Shown piece by piece: positions 51,673 to 64,000 of a DNA stretch of 64,000 nt. Location: contig VZTI01000938.1 in the NCBI GenBank assembly GCA_013397865.1, positions 749,000 through 812,999 on the forward strand, given 5' to 3'. Numbering within the stretch: position 1 is the stretch's first letter; each line of letters opens with the position of its first letter. Position numbers and translations under genes: made by a program. Below the pieces are notes generated by a model. The model was given only the letters and a program-made list of their open reading frames with translations. It made no database searches and was not told the DNA's origin. The DNA is from Struthidea cinerea. Lineage: Eukaryota; Chordata; Aves; Passeriformes; Corcoracidae.

Positions 51673-54600
51673 ATGCCTAACACAAAGCCTTCTACTAGGC
51701 ATCAGTGTTCACATTTTCCCTGCAGGAATGGATGGTTGGCTATTTTCTTTTTAAACACAGGTGGAGAGAAATGTGAAGGTGACAACAATACATTGTTTCT
51801 GACAGCTGTTTAATGGGAAACACATAAAAAGTCCTAGGAAGTATGAGGTCTCCCAAAGAACAGTGTCCTATTAGCCATTGGAGCAACAGCACTTCCTCTG
51901 GAGCTTGCCCTTCCAGGGCCCAGGAGTCCCACATTCATTTTCTTCTTTTATTCACAAGTGACTTCTCTGCAAATGAATGACAGAAAACCAGTTCCATTCA
52001 AGGTTGTTTTGTTATTATGGTGTCACTTTAAGAAGGTAAGAAATGATAGTTTATGTCTTCTCAAGCTGAAGAGGACCTAGAACCTGTCACCCACTTCCCA
52101 TAAATGAAACCTGATTATTGGTTACTTTAAAGTGCAGTCTTGCACTCCATCAAATGCTTTTGAATGACAACAGCTGTGATTCTTTTGTTTCATGTTGAAG
52201 TCTGGGTAAAACATTAGACGTTCCTAATAAACCAGAATCATAAGGGGACTTAGTCCCCCAGACACCTCATCTATAATTTCCAAACAGACTTAGATATTCA
52301 GAAGGTTGCATTTTTCTAAAGGTATGCAATAATCATTTTCTGCATGACCAGAATAATTTTATTAGCTAAAAAAAGAAGTATCCATGCGGTTTATGACAGT
52401 TTCTGAAACTTATCTCCCACATGTCTGTGTCTTATATGCCTTCTGCCTTTTAGAGAAACAAGATAGCATTCAGGGAATCGGGTTTCTCTTGTGAGAGACA
52501 ACCTTTAGTGCCTGCACAAGCTGATCACTGTGGATTTATCAGAAACATAAATAATACCTTGACTCTCTTGAGACCACACCTCCTAGTTTCTACAAAAGTC
52601 AGATGTATTTCCTTCCTGATGGAGTGTACTCCTGTACATTTCCTTGCTTTCATTGTATAAACACGTATGTTTCAGTTTAACACTAATCTATGTTCCTAAG
52701 ACCTGTACTCAAAACTCTCAGACAATGAATTTCTAGAAGAGTAAAACCTAGAACTCATGTAAAGGTAATCCCAACCTTTTTGACATCTAGAGTTTAATCC
52801 TTCTACAGCCACCAACACAAGAATTGGAGAATTCTCTTGAAAACTTCATTTTCTCCTTCTGCTCTCCATACGATCAATTGCAAATGTCTATTCTCCGCTC
52901 CAGATCAGCTTCCTCAGAGACAGTTAGGCAACATTTTCATGCTATTTCTTCACTTTCAAAAGACCTTACACTAGGAGTAGCCTTCATTCCAAATACTTTC
53001 TAATGAAAAGGGAATCAGGTTCACAGTGTGGACTGTGCTTTAGTTTGGATGTAATGAAGGAACAACTGTCATTAAAAGACATCTTTTTACAATCATCAGA
53101 ATAGCTTTGCCCATCCTTTAGAAATAAGGTAAATAGTTCAAAAGGCATGTACTGTAGTAGTTTATGCAGGTTATTATATTAACACTTATCAAAATCAACA
53201 ACCTGCATAATATTTACTAAATATCCTCTCCTAGAGGAATAAGGAATTCTGCCTAGCACTTTGGAATGGCAATAAGTTTACGCCAAACAAGGTATATTCT
53301 AAAAAAGGTAATCTCACTCTTTTGTGGTAAATAAACAGCAGTGTCACTGGGGGTTGGCAAAGCTTGTCTTAAGCACTGCAGTACTTACCTCTGCAGCTTC
53401 CTAAGTAAACTTGCAAGTCAGGGAGTTTGTTATGGAAGGCCTGAGATTACCTTTCACGTGCAGTTGCGAAGTCAGAAACACAAATTACACCTGCATGAAC
53501 AAAGGGTAAGCTTCAGAAGGCTGTGGGAAGAACTTGCCAGCAATATGATATGATTTTTTTTTTTTTTTTGTCTCCACTCATGCTTCTGTGCCTCAGAACA
53601 TACCATGCATTCACAACAGACTAACTTAAAGGCAGTACATCACTCTAAATAACAATTCTCTTTTTTATTATCAGTTTAAGTCACCAACATAACATTAAAC
53701 TTTTTTTGTCTCTGAATTATTAGATTTAGAGTGTTGGTGCACCAGTTCAAGGTAACTAACAGCTTTATTATATCAGCAGTAGCCTTGCAAGATATCCTCA
53801 TTCTATTCTGAAGGACTTAATTTAAGGAGAAGATACTGTGAAATGTTCTATTTTTCTCTATTTTAGAGAGCGATAATCAGATAAATAGTGAGAAGACACA
53901 AAAGGAGAACTCTGAGATCCGGTGGGAACAAGAGCAGGAGCCATACTCTTAATCTAATGGGATGTATTTCAGTATAGTGCACAAAAAATAGGTATCTCTT
54001 TGTACTAACAATACAGCAATCTCAGGAGCACTTGTCCATGTAGCATGCTGAATATTCATCCCTATTTGTCAAGAGTTTTTAAACAGTATATTGCTATTGC
54101 ACATGTGCATAGCAGTTTATCAAATAAAAGAGGAATGATCCTCTAAGTGAACCCCCTTTGAATTGAACTTTTAAAATGCCATATCCTATCTTCAGTGGAA
54201 GCACAAGATCCACTTTAATAACTAATATTAAGTGATAGCATGTAGAACACAACAAAAACAAAGGAAGTAAATCTTCCACTCTTTCCATTTTATGGTTTTT
54301 TAAATAGAGACTAAACCCATCATTTTGTTGTTGGTAGAGTCAGAAAACTCACAGCTCTAGGTGCAAAATGAGAGGAAGCTGTACTGCAATCAAAAATGAA
54401 CAATAGACTTAAATAGCACTGAAGGCATGAAAATAGCTGGCTACGAGCCCAGAATCTATAAATAGTACCAAACTTCTTCATCATAACTCCACTGATGATG
54501 ACAACATAATCAGGAAATGAAAACAGAAAAAGCAGAAAAAGAATAAAAGCAATGGGCCTCAGGAATGAAAGGCCAAGCTATATACAGAGCAAGCTGCTCA

Positions 54601-56655
54601 AGTTTGACAGCAATCCTAGGGTGGGAAAGTAGCAACGGCAACTAATAATGCCATTAGTCCTGCTACATGACTGTGCTAGGGAAGTAGGACAGTAAAAGAA
54701 ATGGAACAAGTCCACTGTAGAATTAGTGCTGTTGGTGCAGATTCCTAATTTTTATGAGAATACTGAAATGTAATGTTTATCATTTGTCTTGAGTATGATG
54801 AATGCAGTATGTGATTTATACAAACAAAACCTTTTACTTAGCACAGAAGTTATGACATACCCTTCCTTCCCTTTTCCATGTAAATCCCTTTGACTTTTAA
54901 ACAAAACCAGAAATAACTTCAATACTACACAGATTTTTTATTATTATTATTAGTATTTAATTTCTTTTTAGGTTCGCTTCATCAAGCTTAAGAATGCAGA
55001 ACTACAAACTCTGGAACAATGTGGTCATTAAAACAAAATAGCCCAAAATTACACAAATATATAATGTAACAGCTGACTGCAGAGAAAAAATTCTCCTGTA
55101 AAAATACGTGACTGAAAGAAGATCTAGAGAGAAAATTCAGTTTACATTGATGAAAGACAGACTGCATAAAATATGTTCAAAATAAAACAAAACAGGAACA
55201 AGTTATACTGCTCAGATCAGATCTCAAATCCAGACAGGGAGCATGAAGACTTATCATATATACTCACAAACTTGAGCAGGTTATTTCATTTTTTATCATT
55301 CCAAATTGATTTCTGAAATATTGCTCCCTTTGATTAGAAATTTAATCTACAATATTTTCAGGGGGGGACTGTTTTCAGAGTGAGACATTGTCTAACATGA
55401 AAAAAGTTTACAGATTCTGAATGTCAGTATTCAAATCCACATGGTCTACATGACTGAAACCTTTTCCCCACCAAATACTCCTCCTCCTGAAAATAAAAAT
55501 CAAACCTCAGACTGTAAAGAATGTACAGGCAGTTCCAAAAAGTCCCATCACTTTGAGCACCCAGCCCTTAAACCAGCACTTAAAGGCATAGTATTTACCT
55601 CAAGTATTAGGTGGGGTTAGCAGCTTGGTGCACACCTGCTGAAAGGCTGAGCTGAAGACTGGCATGTCCTGCCTTTATCCACACCTATACACCTATAGAC
55701 CCAGTCTGGAGAAGGTAAAAATGAGATTTTGAAGGGGAAGAAAAGATAAAAGCTCAGCCGACTCATGGTGGGAAACTCAGAAGATGCCAACATTTTTGGA
55801 CAGTTGAGATACCTAGTTGGTAGACATCCTTGTTAATTAACCCATTCCATTAAAAGGAATGGGTTTTGGCTTTGAAGAGGGCTAGTTTCAGATTGTGAAA
55901 AGCTGAAAGACCATGTAAACAAAAGCAGACTTTCAAAATAGAATTGAAAATAATATTTATTTTTTTTGCAATAAATTATTATTGATTATAATTTCAGATG
56001 ACCCACTACTATCAACCATGCCACAATTTTTTGACACATGAGTGCAGGAGACTTTTGGATGAGATGTAGCCAGGTAGACATTATATTCTCAAGGAACTTT
56101 CTGTTCTGTGTGCCTTTGCTCTGAAGATGTCACTTACTGGCATTGACTCTGGAACAGGAAGATTTCTGTCTTGAAATTATCAGCTTTAGACTTTTTTGCA
56201 CTCAGAGAGCTTCATCAGAGGTGTGTATTGTAATACCAAGTCAGTCTTATGAAGCTATTAAAATTAAAAAACAAATGAAATGTCAAATGAAAAAAATTTG
56301 AAGCAGTTGGTAGCCCACAACATTTGAAAATATAGGATAAAAAAGTATTATTTGTCTAAAGAGGAAAGTTCACTTCATGTATTAAAATAATTTTCTTATG
56401 CCCTTGCCAATTTATTTCAAAAATAACTACATAAATAAAAATTGAGGAAAAAAAGCTATTTTAAAAGAAATTGAAAATACTGTTCCCGTGTGCATCCAAG
56501 CACAGTGGAGTGGAGTTTGACTTTTCTACCAGGGGAAGAGGCCCAGATTTCCTGGTCAACAGCAGCATTTTTGATGAAAACATAATAAAATAGACTGAGA
56601 AGCATATCAATTTCTCTAAATTTCTGGAGGCGGTGACATAGCTGCAAAAAGATTT
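51673..56655. other. AT-rich non-coding DNA, no gene seen
   Basis: A poly-T run of about 18 bases lies at 53552-53569. A perfect inverted repeat (10-base arms, 7-base loop) lies at 55839-55865. The segment 55520-55740 is slightly GC-richer but unrecognised. Open frames are at most 89 codons and carry no motif. Confidence 0.65.
55839..55865. other. Perfect 10 bp inverted repeat (hairpin)
   Basis: The arms AACCCATTCC and GGAATGGGTT are exact reverse complements around a 7-base A/T loop. There is no U-run directly downstream of the kind seen at bacterial terminators, and the stem is too short for a typical pri-miRNA. Confidence 0.85.
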
Positions 56656-56961
56656 TAGTGAGGTGGAGGTTGGTCTCTTTGAAGCAACAACGGACAGGAT
56701 GACAGGAAATGGCTACAAGTTGCACGAGGGAAGGTTTAGATTAGATACTAGGAAAAATTTCTTCACTGACAGGGTAGTCAGGCACTGGAACAAAATACCC
56801 AAGGAAATGATGGTATCGCCGTCCCTGGAAACATGCAAAAACGTGCGGACATGGAACCTGGGGATATGATTTAGTGGCTATCACAGATGTGCTGGGTTAA
56901 CAGTCAAACTCAACAATCTTGAGGTCTGTTCTAAGCTTAGCAATTCTATGATTCAATGATA
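56656..56961 (+). mobile_element. CR1 LINE 3' end, + orientation
   Basis: This short copy is of a CR1 subfamily distinguishable from the two longer copies by its ORF2 end. The frame 56663-56869 reads through blocks typical of the ORF2 C-terminus, including GNGYKLHEGRFRLDTRKNFF and VVRHWNKIPKEM, followed by the 3' UTR. It ends in the octamers ATTCTATG (56943-56950) and ATTCAATG (56951-56958). It is heavily 5'-truncated, which is usual for CR1. The remaining frame is intact by chance of its short length and cannot make a working enzyme. Confidence 0.92.
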
Positions 56962-58032
56962 GTTTCTCTCCTGGGCCAATACAGAGTTGCTGTTAGTAAT
57001 GACCAAAGCTGAAGAGTTTCAAGTTGCTGCTCTAGCTACTGGAAATCAGCTGAACATGTGCACTCCTGCACTTGGTTGCCAGCAGAAGCTGAGGAAACTT
57101 GGGCAAGTATCTTAAAGTCACTGCACTCACCACTAGTGTCTGGGTAAAAATCATTGATTGCTTGGGTGGTAGAGTGTTCTTGAGGGAACAGAGAGTGGAT
57201 TTAAATAGTGAAATGAGTGTGTGTGTCTGAGCAGTTAGAGATACAAGAACATTTTTCTTTCAAAAATAGTCTACAAAGGTGTAACTAAATATTACCCATA
57301 AATACTTCATCTAAAGAAATTAGCATGATATCAAATGCCAAGTTGTGAAAGCTAGAAATCTGTATCTTGCTACTATCATTCCATCATTTATGGCAAAACA
57401 ATGCTGATACAATGCCCTAACAGCAATACAGTGTCATTAGGATTATAAAGACTGTAAATATTTTCCAGGACATTGATCTACTTATGGTGGGAAAAAAAAA
57501 AAAAATAGAAAATCTCCCAGTGTTTTGGTATCAGTTTGAGAGAGCCAGACAATCCTTCAACTTGTAAGAAGAACAGTTTAGGAACCTTTAATTCTCCTCA
57601 CCCCCAAGAAAAGATGGCGGCCTGCCAAAGGGGAACAGGTTTTGTGCTAAGCCTCTGCTTAGACTGCATTCCTGCTACCAGATCTTCCTGCCAGAGGCAT
57701 CAGTAGGATTTGAAAGTGAGGGCTGTGGGCCACAGATAGAAATTCAATATTTTTTTGGAGAAAAAGATAAGCCCCGGGAGTTCTATGTTTTACTGTGCTC
57801 TTCACTGTGGAGAGTGGCACTTGATGTGATCCTCACTGTTGAGCATGACACAATACATTTCAGAGCTGAAACTATTGGACTGTGGCTAGATTTTGCTTTA
57901 GGGTGGAAATAGGTAGTGTTCTAGAATCAAGAAAATACAAAAAATGATGGGAATGTTGAGTCCTCACAAAGCAAATAAACTAAACATAATACAATAGAGC
58001 TGGAGGCATGCTGCACTACCCCCACTTTTATG
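56962..58032. other. Non-coding DNA, no gene seen
   Basis: Includes a poly-A run (57489-57503) and an unremarkable moderately GC patch around 57600-57730. No frame, transposon or RNA gene recognised. Confidence 0.6.
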
Positions 58033-58065
58033 TACACACACACACATACACACACACAAACACAC
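58033..58065. repeat. (CA)n dinucleotide repeat, interrupted
   Basis: About 33 bases of ACAC units with one T and one A interruption. Confidence 0.93.
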
Positions 58066-61000
58066 TTTCTCTATTTAATTTTCTTAATATGAAATACAGA
58101 GAATTTCTTGGCATGCAGAGCCTTGTCACTAGTTTCTGAATTGCATTAAGTCATCTCACCTGAGGCTTAGTATTCACCACGTGCAGGTATGCAAATCAAA
58201 TATTAAAAAACAAAATTAAAAATATAATAACAAAAAAACCCTGCAGCCTGTTTATATAATTTGGCATCCCATTCTAAACTGTATTCTGAACTGAATCAGG
58301 TACAAATTTACAGTCAAGTTAATCACATCACATCATGTCACTGACAGGTGTAGAAATAAAAACTGCTTAGCAGGTTTTGGATAATCACACTCAGTGCTGT
58401 GACTTCATGACTTCTTTTATAGGAATGAGTCCTGCCTGCACACAGAAACACACAGTTCTGAGCAAAAATGCTGCAACTGCATATGTTTTTTTTATGTATG
58501 CACTGACTGGTTACTTGAAGAGCTAAAAACACCTCCAAATGGGGCTTAACAGCCTTGCCAATTGATTCAAGGAGTTGGGGGGCCGGGGGAAGGAGGCTTT
58601 GTATACATTGCAAAATTCTCAGAAGTCTGTGGTAAAAAAAAAATCAGAAAGGGGAGGAAATAAATATTATTCACAAAATCAAGACTCTAAGGAAAAAAGC
58701 AAGCCCAGTAATGTGCTAACGTGACACAGAGGATTGCAGAAAATACATATAACTTTAACATGTATGGAAGAAAGTGTTATTGAAAAGCTGTTCTTTTCTC
58801 CTAAATGAAGAAGAAGTTCACCATGGCTTAATAAAATAGGATATGAAGCTTCATTTCAGAACTCCACAAATATTTGCAAAAATTTTCTGAGGTATTTGCC
58901 CAGCTGTCATGATGACTAAAAGGGAAAAATAACAGTCTACAAATATTTGAGGGGAGTAAACACCAATGATGAAGGAGTAAAGTACCATTAGTATAATGAC
59001 TGATTCTGTAGTTTAAATATGAGTAATGAGATGCTAATAAGATCTGGAAAATGTATATTGGCAATTTAGAAATCTTCCTAACAATGATATTGAATGCCTT
59101 CAGTACAGCTGGAAAGAGCTTGTCCTCTGGGTCACTTTAAGACTCTCATCTTTCCTGCTAAGGTTTTTCTAAGTTGCACAGATCATTTCAGCTTCCAGTT
59201 AGTCCTCCATCAGGGGGAAAAATAAGTGGCTTAGTTTTACCATTTCTATATGTAGAAGCTGAATAGTTTTAAAATTAGTGAAGCTGAGGAGTTAACCTAA
59301 TGTCCAAGCTCTTACATTTTACCTTTTATAACTTCTTTGACTGTATCAAGCTTAAATGGGCAGCTGAATCCAAATTTTCAAAGCAGCATTCTTTGGAAAT
59401 GAAACATTACCCTCTTTCTTTCAATGCCAGATTTCCATTCTGTTTTAACATTTAATTATACTAGAAGTTGTTATTTCAAGAAGCTGTGGGTTTGAAACTG
59501 CTTTATTTATATAAAACTGATATTTGTCATAATTTTTAAAGAAGACTATGTACCCTACTCTTCTGACTAATTTTTCAGTAGAGATGTGGCATAGTAACGC
59601 TTTCTCCCCGATAAATATTTTTATTAGCTTTATAAACACACTAAAAAAGTTGTTGAAAGTGGCAAAAATCAAACCAATTCTAGTGAATTATAACAAAGCT
59701 ACACTATGGTAATAGAAAACATCTGCTAGCTATTCGTCATTTTTAGGAAAAGTTTATTGTATAAAGCACTAACGGCCAAATTCAGAGACCGCTGATTTCA
59801 TAAAAGCCTGACATACATTTCTTTAAAACAGTCTAGGAATGTAGCTGACACACAGCTTAAGGTATTAAAAATTATTTTTAAAGTTTGTCATTATTTCCGT
59901 TATTTAATTTTCTTTTAATGGAGCTGAAGAGATGAGTTTCAGCACAGACAAAGCTGGGCCCCTTTTTAATGGCGCCAAGGGGAATCGTAGAGATTCCATC
60001 TTGTCACAGACGTAAAACTAGAGCAGAGGAGAAAGCCTGCATCCCTAATTCTGAACTAAGCGGAGTGGAGGGTGGTTCTGGTCCCGGTCTGGAATACTCC
60101 CAGCCTGGTCAGGGAGGCAGGAGGTTAAATACAGATATTGTCATTTTGGAGATGATTCATTTAGACACCTGGAATGTGATGCAAGTATGTATCAGCCCAT
60201 CCTCTGAGTGGCCCAGGAAGAGGGAAACCAGTTCTAAACTGATATCCATAACATGACTATGGGAAATCCTGAGTTCAACTTCTGTCAAGTTCAGCTAAGT
60301 CTTAGGGCAGGAACGTCACATTCTCATTGTGATTCTCAGAAGTTAATACTGATGCCCAGATATTAAGAAGTAAAGGGCAAATGCATTCCTGAACACCAAA
60401 TCCTCAGCTCAGGATCCAGCTTTTGACAGTATAAAAAAAAAAAAGAATCCAATTTGAGAACATCAAGTAATATTTCACATATATATAGGGGAAATCATGC
60501 AGCTGTGGATGTTTTGACCTGTTGGGGTTGATGCATTTAATGCGTGCTTTTTTTGTTCAGGAAAGAAGTACTAGTTAGGAAGAATTTCCAAGGCGAGGGT
60601 GACTTCACATACACTCTGTGCCTCATATTCCTAAAAACCTCTGTCTCTGCTGGAGACAGAAGAATAGCTCAGATATTTCTTTAGATGCCAGAATGCCTTT
60701 ATATTTCAATTATTTAGGAAATTCATAAGATGTTCTTCATAGGTCATTCTTGATCCTGTTTTAATTTGTGACTTCACTACATAGAGAAGTGGTGGATTTG
60801 GAACACTTTTCTCTTTAATCTGCCCCAAATGAAGTACAGATCCTTTTCACTTCAAGTCAGCTCCTTTACAGTACTCCTTCTATCCAGTCTTTAGTACTCA
60901 TTTGGACTGAGCTATAACATACAATAAGTCGTCAGCTTGAATTTAAGGCACCCCACTGCCTTCTGAGAGAAACTCTGGCTTAAAAATTGAAGTTAAAAGA

Positions 61001-64000
61001 CTAGTGAGAACCCTTCAGCTAACATCAGAAACACTGTATACATTGTGGTCAAACACTAATTAAACAGTAACTGAAGTACTAATTAAACAGTTACAGCTAG
61101 AGGCTTTGACATTGAGTTTCATGTGTCTGTTTTTTACTGGCATCATCATGGGTGGCAAAACCAAAACTACCCGCAAGATCAAAGATTAAATACCTTTAAT
61201 TTTGCTAGCTTATTGCTTGTTGATTCAGCTGCAACAGCAGCCATTAAAAAGCTACTATTCAGTCATGGTTAAGGCACAGCAGTACCTTGTATCTCAGAGA
61301 AACTGTACTGGGAGTGTTTCACATCAGCTCAGCTTATACCAGATATAAGTGATACTTCAGTGAAAAAAATGAGTTTCAAGGCTGATTCTTAGAGACAGGA
61401 GAGAAGGAGTTACAAACTTCCAGCCAGCCTGAGAAGCAGAAACATCTCACAGAGCGAGAAGTATCTGAACTGAGCAGCAGTTGATTCTCTGTGTGCCATC
61501 TCTACTTATAGAAGCTGTCATTTTTACTGGTAGAAGTCCTTAACGTACTTTTTTCTTTTTCCTTTCATTTTTTTTCTCTCTTTTTATTTTTTTTTCCCTT
61601 GAATGGGGTGAGTTCTCTAAGCTTGACCAGTTTCAACATAAGTAGGGTGCTACTCACTAACTTTTCCATTGTTCATCCACTGTATATAGTAGATAAACCA
61701 AGGATTTCAAGTAAGCTGAAATTTGATAAACCTGGCATGACTTTCAGGCTGGAAGTGAAAGAAAGTGCTGATATTACTGATGTTTGCATAACACTTTCAA
61801 TGTGAGCTGCTACAAATCCATGAGAAATGCTGTAGAGAATTTCAAGAGACACAAAGAAAACTGCTTAATGAATAAGAGCTTGTAAACAAAGCCAAGCCAA
61901 GCAATCATAAAAACTCTGTTCATATTCTTCTAGATACTTTCTGGTTCTGTACATTTCCTGTTTTGACAATCATTTTAACTGCTACCATACATCAGTCCAA
62001 GGATAAGACAATGCTACAGAAACCACTACAATATATCACTTTCAAGTAGTTCATTTTACTGAAAAATGCTATTGTATTCTTTCAGATGGAGTCCTCTTCT
62101 TTTAAAGAAAATACATTTTCATGTACTGTCTTTGTTGTGAGCCGAATTCTTTAGTCTTTACTCAGTCAAAACTTCCAATTAACTCTGTGTTAGTTCTGGG
62201 TAAAAAGAATGACAAGATTGTTGGCCTTTTTCATGTAAAAATATTGATTTCTAACTTCTGAGTGAGTGGAATAAATTTAAGGGGTGTTGAGAGAAATAAA
62301 ACTTAGGAGAGAAGTAAATTCAGTTTGAAAATGAAGATGCACCTACAGTACCTCTGTCATGTCTTATATCCACATCAACATTGCTCTAGAAAGTCGAGTG
62401 TTGGCAATTGACTAAAACTCAAGGAAAAACACTACCAAGTATTGACAATGGCCTCAGGAAAACTCTGATCCTTGAGTTGGTAACATGCTAAGAAAAATTC
62501 ATCCTGAAAAACAAATAAGATGGTTAAGTACACAGAGCACATATAAACAAAAACAGTGTTGAAAAACTGTAAAGCAGGAGTTTAGATCTTTCATGTTACA
62601 CATACAATCTACAATTTCCATGTACGCATCTGAAAAGGAAAATTAATTGGAAAACGTAAAAAATGAAAACCATAAAATATTAAAGCAAACACAACAATAA
62701 GGAAAGGAAATAAGAGTTGTACTGGAAATCAGAAAGGAGGTGCTGGACTATCAAAGCATTATGGATAGGCTTCTGGTGACCTGGTAGAAGTTCTCACATC
62801 CCTTGCCCTTTTATTTTAATTTCTTTAAAACAAGATTAAATGATCAGGAAACTTATGAATACATTTCCACTTCCTACCATTTAATACACTTGCAATAGGA
62901 CAAACGAAAAAAAATGTTATAATTAACTCGGAGCTGATTATTCAAAATTTAGGATAACAGATCATTATGGAGGTCAATGAAAAAATTAATATTGCCACCT
63001 ATTGGTGAAAATAGAGAAGGCCAAATAATTCCTAATAATTTGCATATCCCCAAGGAAGGTCTTGGCCTTTGTAAAATGACTGATAGTTATTGATTTGGTT
63101 TACCTGACACCAGCTAGTCCAGGGAATACCCACAGCAAAAAAAAAAAGTGAAAAAGTCATTCTGCCATATTTCTTTCTACTATGGCCATTGCCACTGGAC
63201 CCAAAAAGAATCAAAGATACCCCCCAAATATAAGAAAGAAACAATATGTACCATCTACTCTGCTATTGTGCAATATATTTAATAGCAGCACTTCTCCAAC
63301 AACATTAAATTAATTAATAATCTAATTCATTAGATAACAGAAATTATTTTATATTCACTGTTTTCTTAACTTCTCATTCTTCTTGTACGTCTCTCCCTCC
63401 TACCACAGAAACCTTCCTTTGATATATTGATTGCTCATTTCCCTCCTCTTCTTCTTGCCTTTTCTTCCTTGTATTATATCCACTATTTCTGTTTTATATT
63501 TGGTATCTATGCTTCTCCCATTCGTTCACATTACCATCCATCTACCTACGTATAACCACATGCACATCCCCCCCCATTGCCTTAAACAATCTGTCTGTGA
63601 AATGAGCAATGACTGTATGATACTCTTTCTTGGAAATTTGCCTTTCTGTTAAAGAAAAAAAACATGACAGACGAAGTTGTTCTGTTTTTTCTGTTTCCTT
63701 CTTCCCCAATATATCTCTTTATATTTCTTTAAAAAGTAGAAATGTCAAGACGTATAGCTTTGCCTTCTCCTTTTGATAGAGCGGCATCCTCAGAAAGACT
63801 ATCCTATACTTGCTATTAAATGGGTCAACACACAGCACTCCAGAGTAGTCAGCAAATCCATGGCCTGCCAAGCCCCCTTTAAGTTCTTACAACTCAAAAC
63901 AGTTAAGTTTCACCAGTCACTAGAAATGGGGAAGATTTTCCTTATCTCTTTTTTCATCCCTCTGCCCACAGTGGCATACCATCAAGACAAAGAGCAGACA
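58066..64000. other. AT-rich non-coding DNA, no gene seen
   Basis: No gene supported. The 95-codon frame at 59969-60256 lies in a slightly GC-richer patch but matches nothing I know. Two copies of the 14-mer ACTAATTAAACAGT lie close together (61055-61068 and 61078-61091). A CT-rich run occupies about 63375-63480 and a T-rich run about 61547-61600. No transposon was recognised. Confidence 0.65.

Noticed and set aside
59969..60256. 95-codon frame in a GC-richer patch, possible exon
   Set aside because: No recognisable domain and no convincing conserved splice context; nothing else in the neighbourhood supports a gene.

Overview
No protein-coding gene can be supported anywhere in this 64 kb window. 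The sequence is AT-rich, full of short homopolymers and microsatellites, and has no bacterial gene architecture. All long open frames are short (159 codons at most), patternless, or lie inside repeats. It reads as vertebrate nuclear DNA, either intergenic or from a very large intron.

The repeats identify the host as a bird. There are CR1 LINE fragments with the CR1 3' signature (tandem octamers of the ATTCTRTG type), and three solo LTRs that match, as far as I can recall, LTR families common in bird genomes. The roughly 1 kb LTR and the 400 bp LTR suggest a songbird or another neoavian bird, but the order cannot be fixed from sequence alone. Family assignments come from recognition of the sequence, not from a database search.

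Layout: 1-8.1 kb AT-rich unique DNA; 8.1 kb GGAA-type microsatellite with a 20 bp higher-order unit; 10.4-11.2 kb CR1 (+); 12.2 kb worn CR1 fragment (-); 17.2 kb TG/AT alternating tract; 19.66-20.06 kb solo LTR with an internal 58 bp duplication; 21.26-21.78 kb old solo LTR of a widespread avian ERVL-like type; 26.6-27.1 kb GC-richer island of unknown origin; 27.6, 37.6 and 40.2 kb A/C-only tracts; 38.0-38.2 kb uninterrupted 185-base purine tract; 40.2-41.1 kb pyrimidine-biased stretch; 47.5-48.3 kb second CR1 (+); 50.67-51.67 kb solo LTR with internal degenerate repeats; 56.66-56.96 kb short CR1 3' end (+); 57-64 kb unique AT-rich DNA.

No genes act together here. Possible function would be regulatory: a paired AP-1 site upstream of a TATA-like sequence near 24.66 kb, an octamer/E-box cluster near 35.13 kb, and homeodomain-type sites near 8.6 kb are weak candidates. 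I found no convincing undescribed biological system. The most unusual items are the LTR with the tandemly duplicated block, the internally repetitive 1 kb LTR, the GC island at 26.6 kb and the long purine tract.
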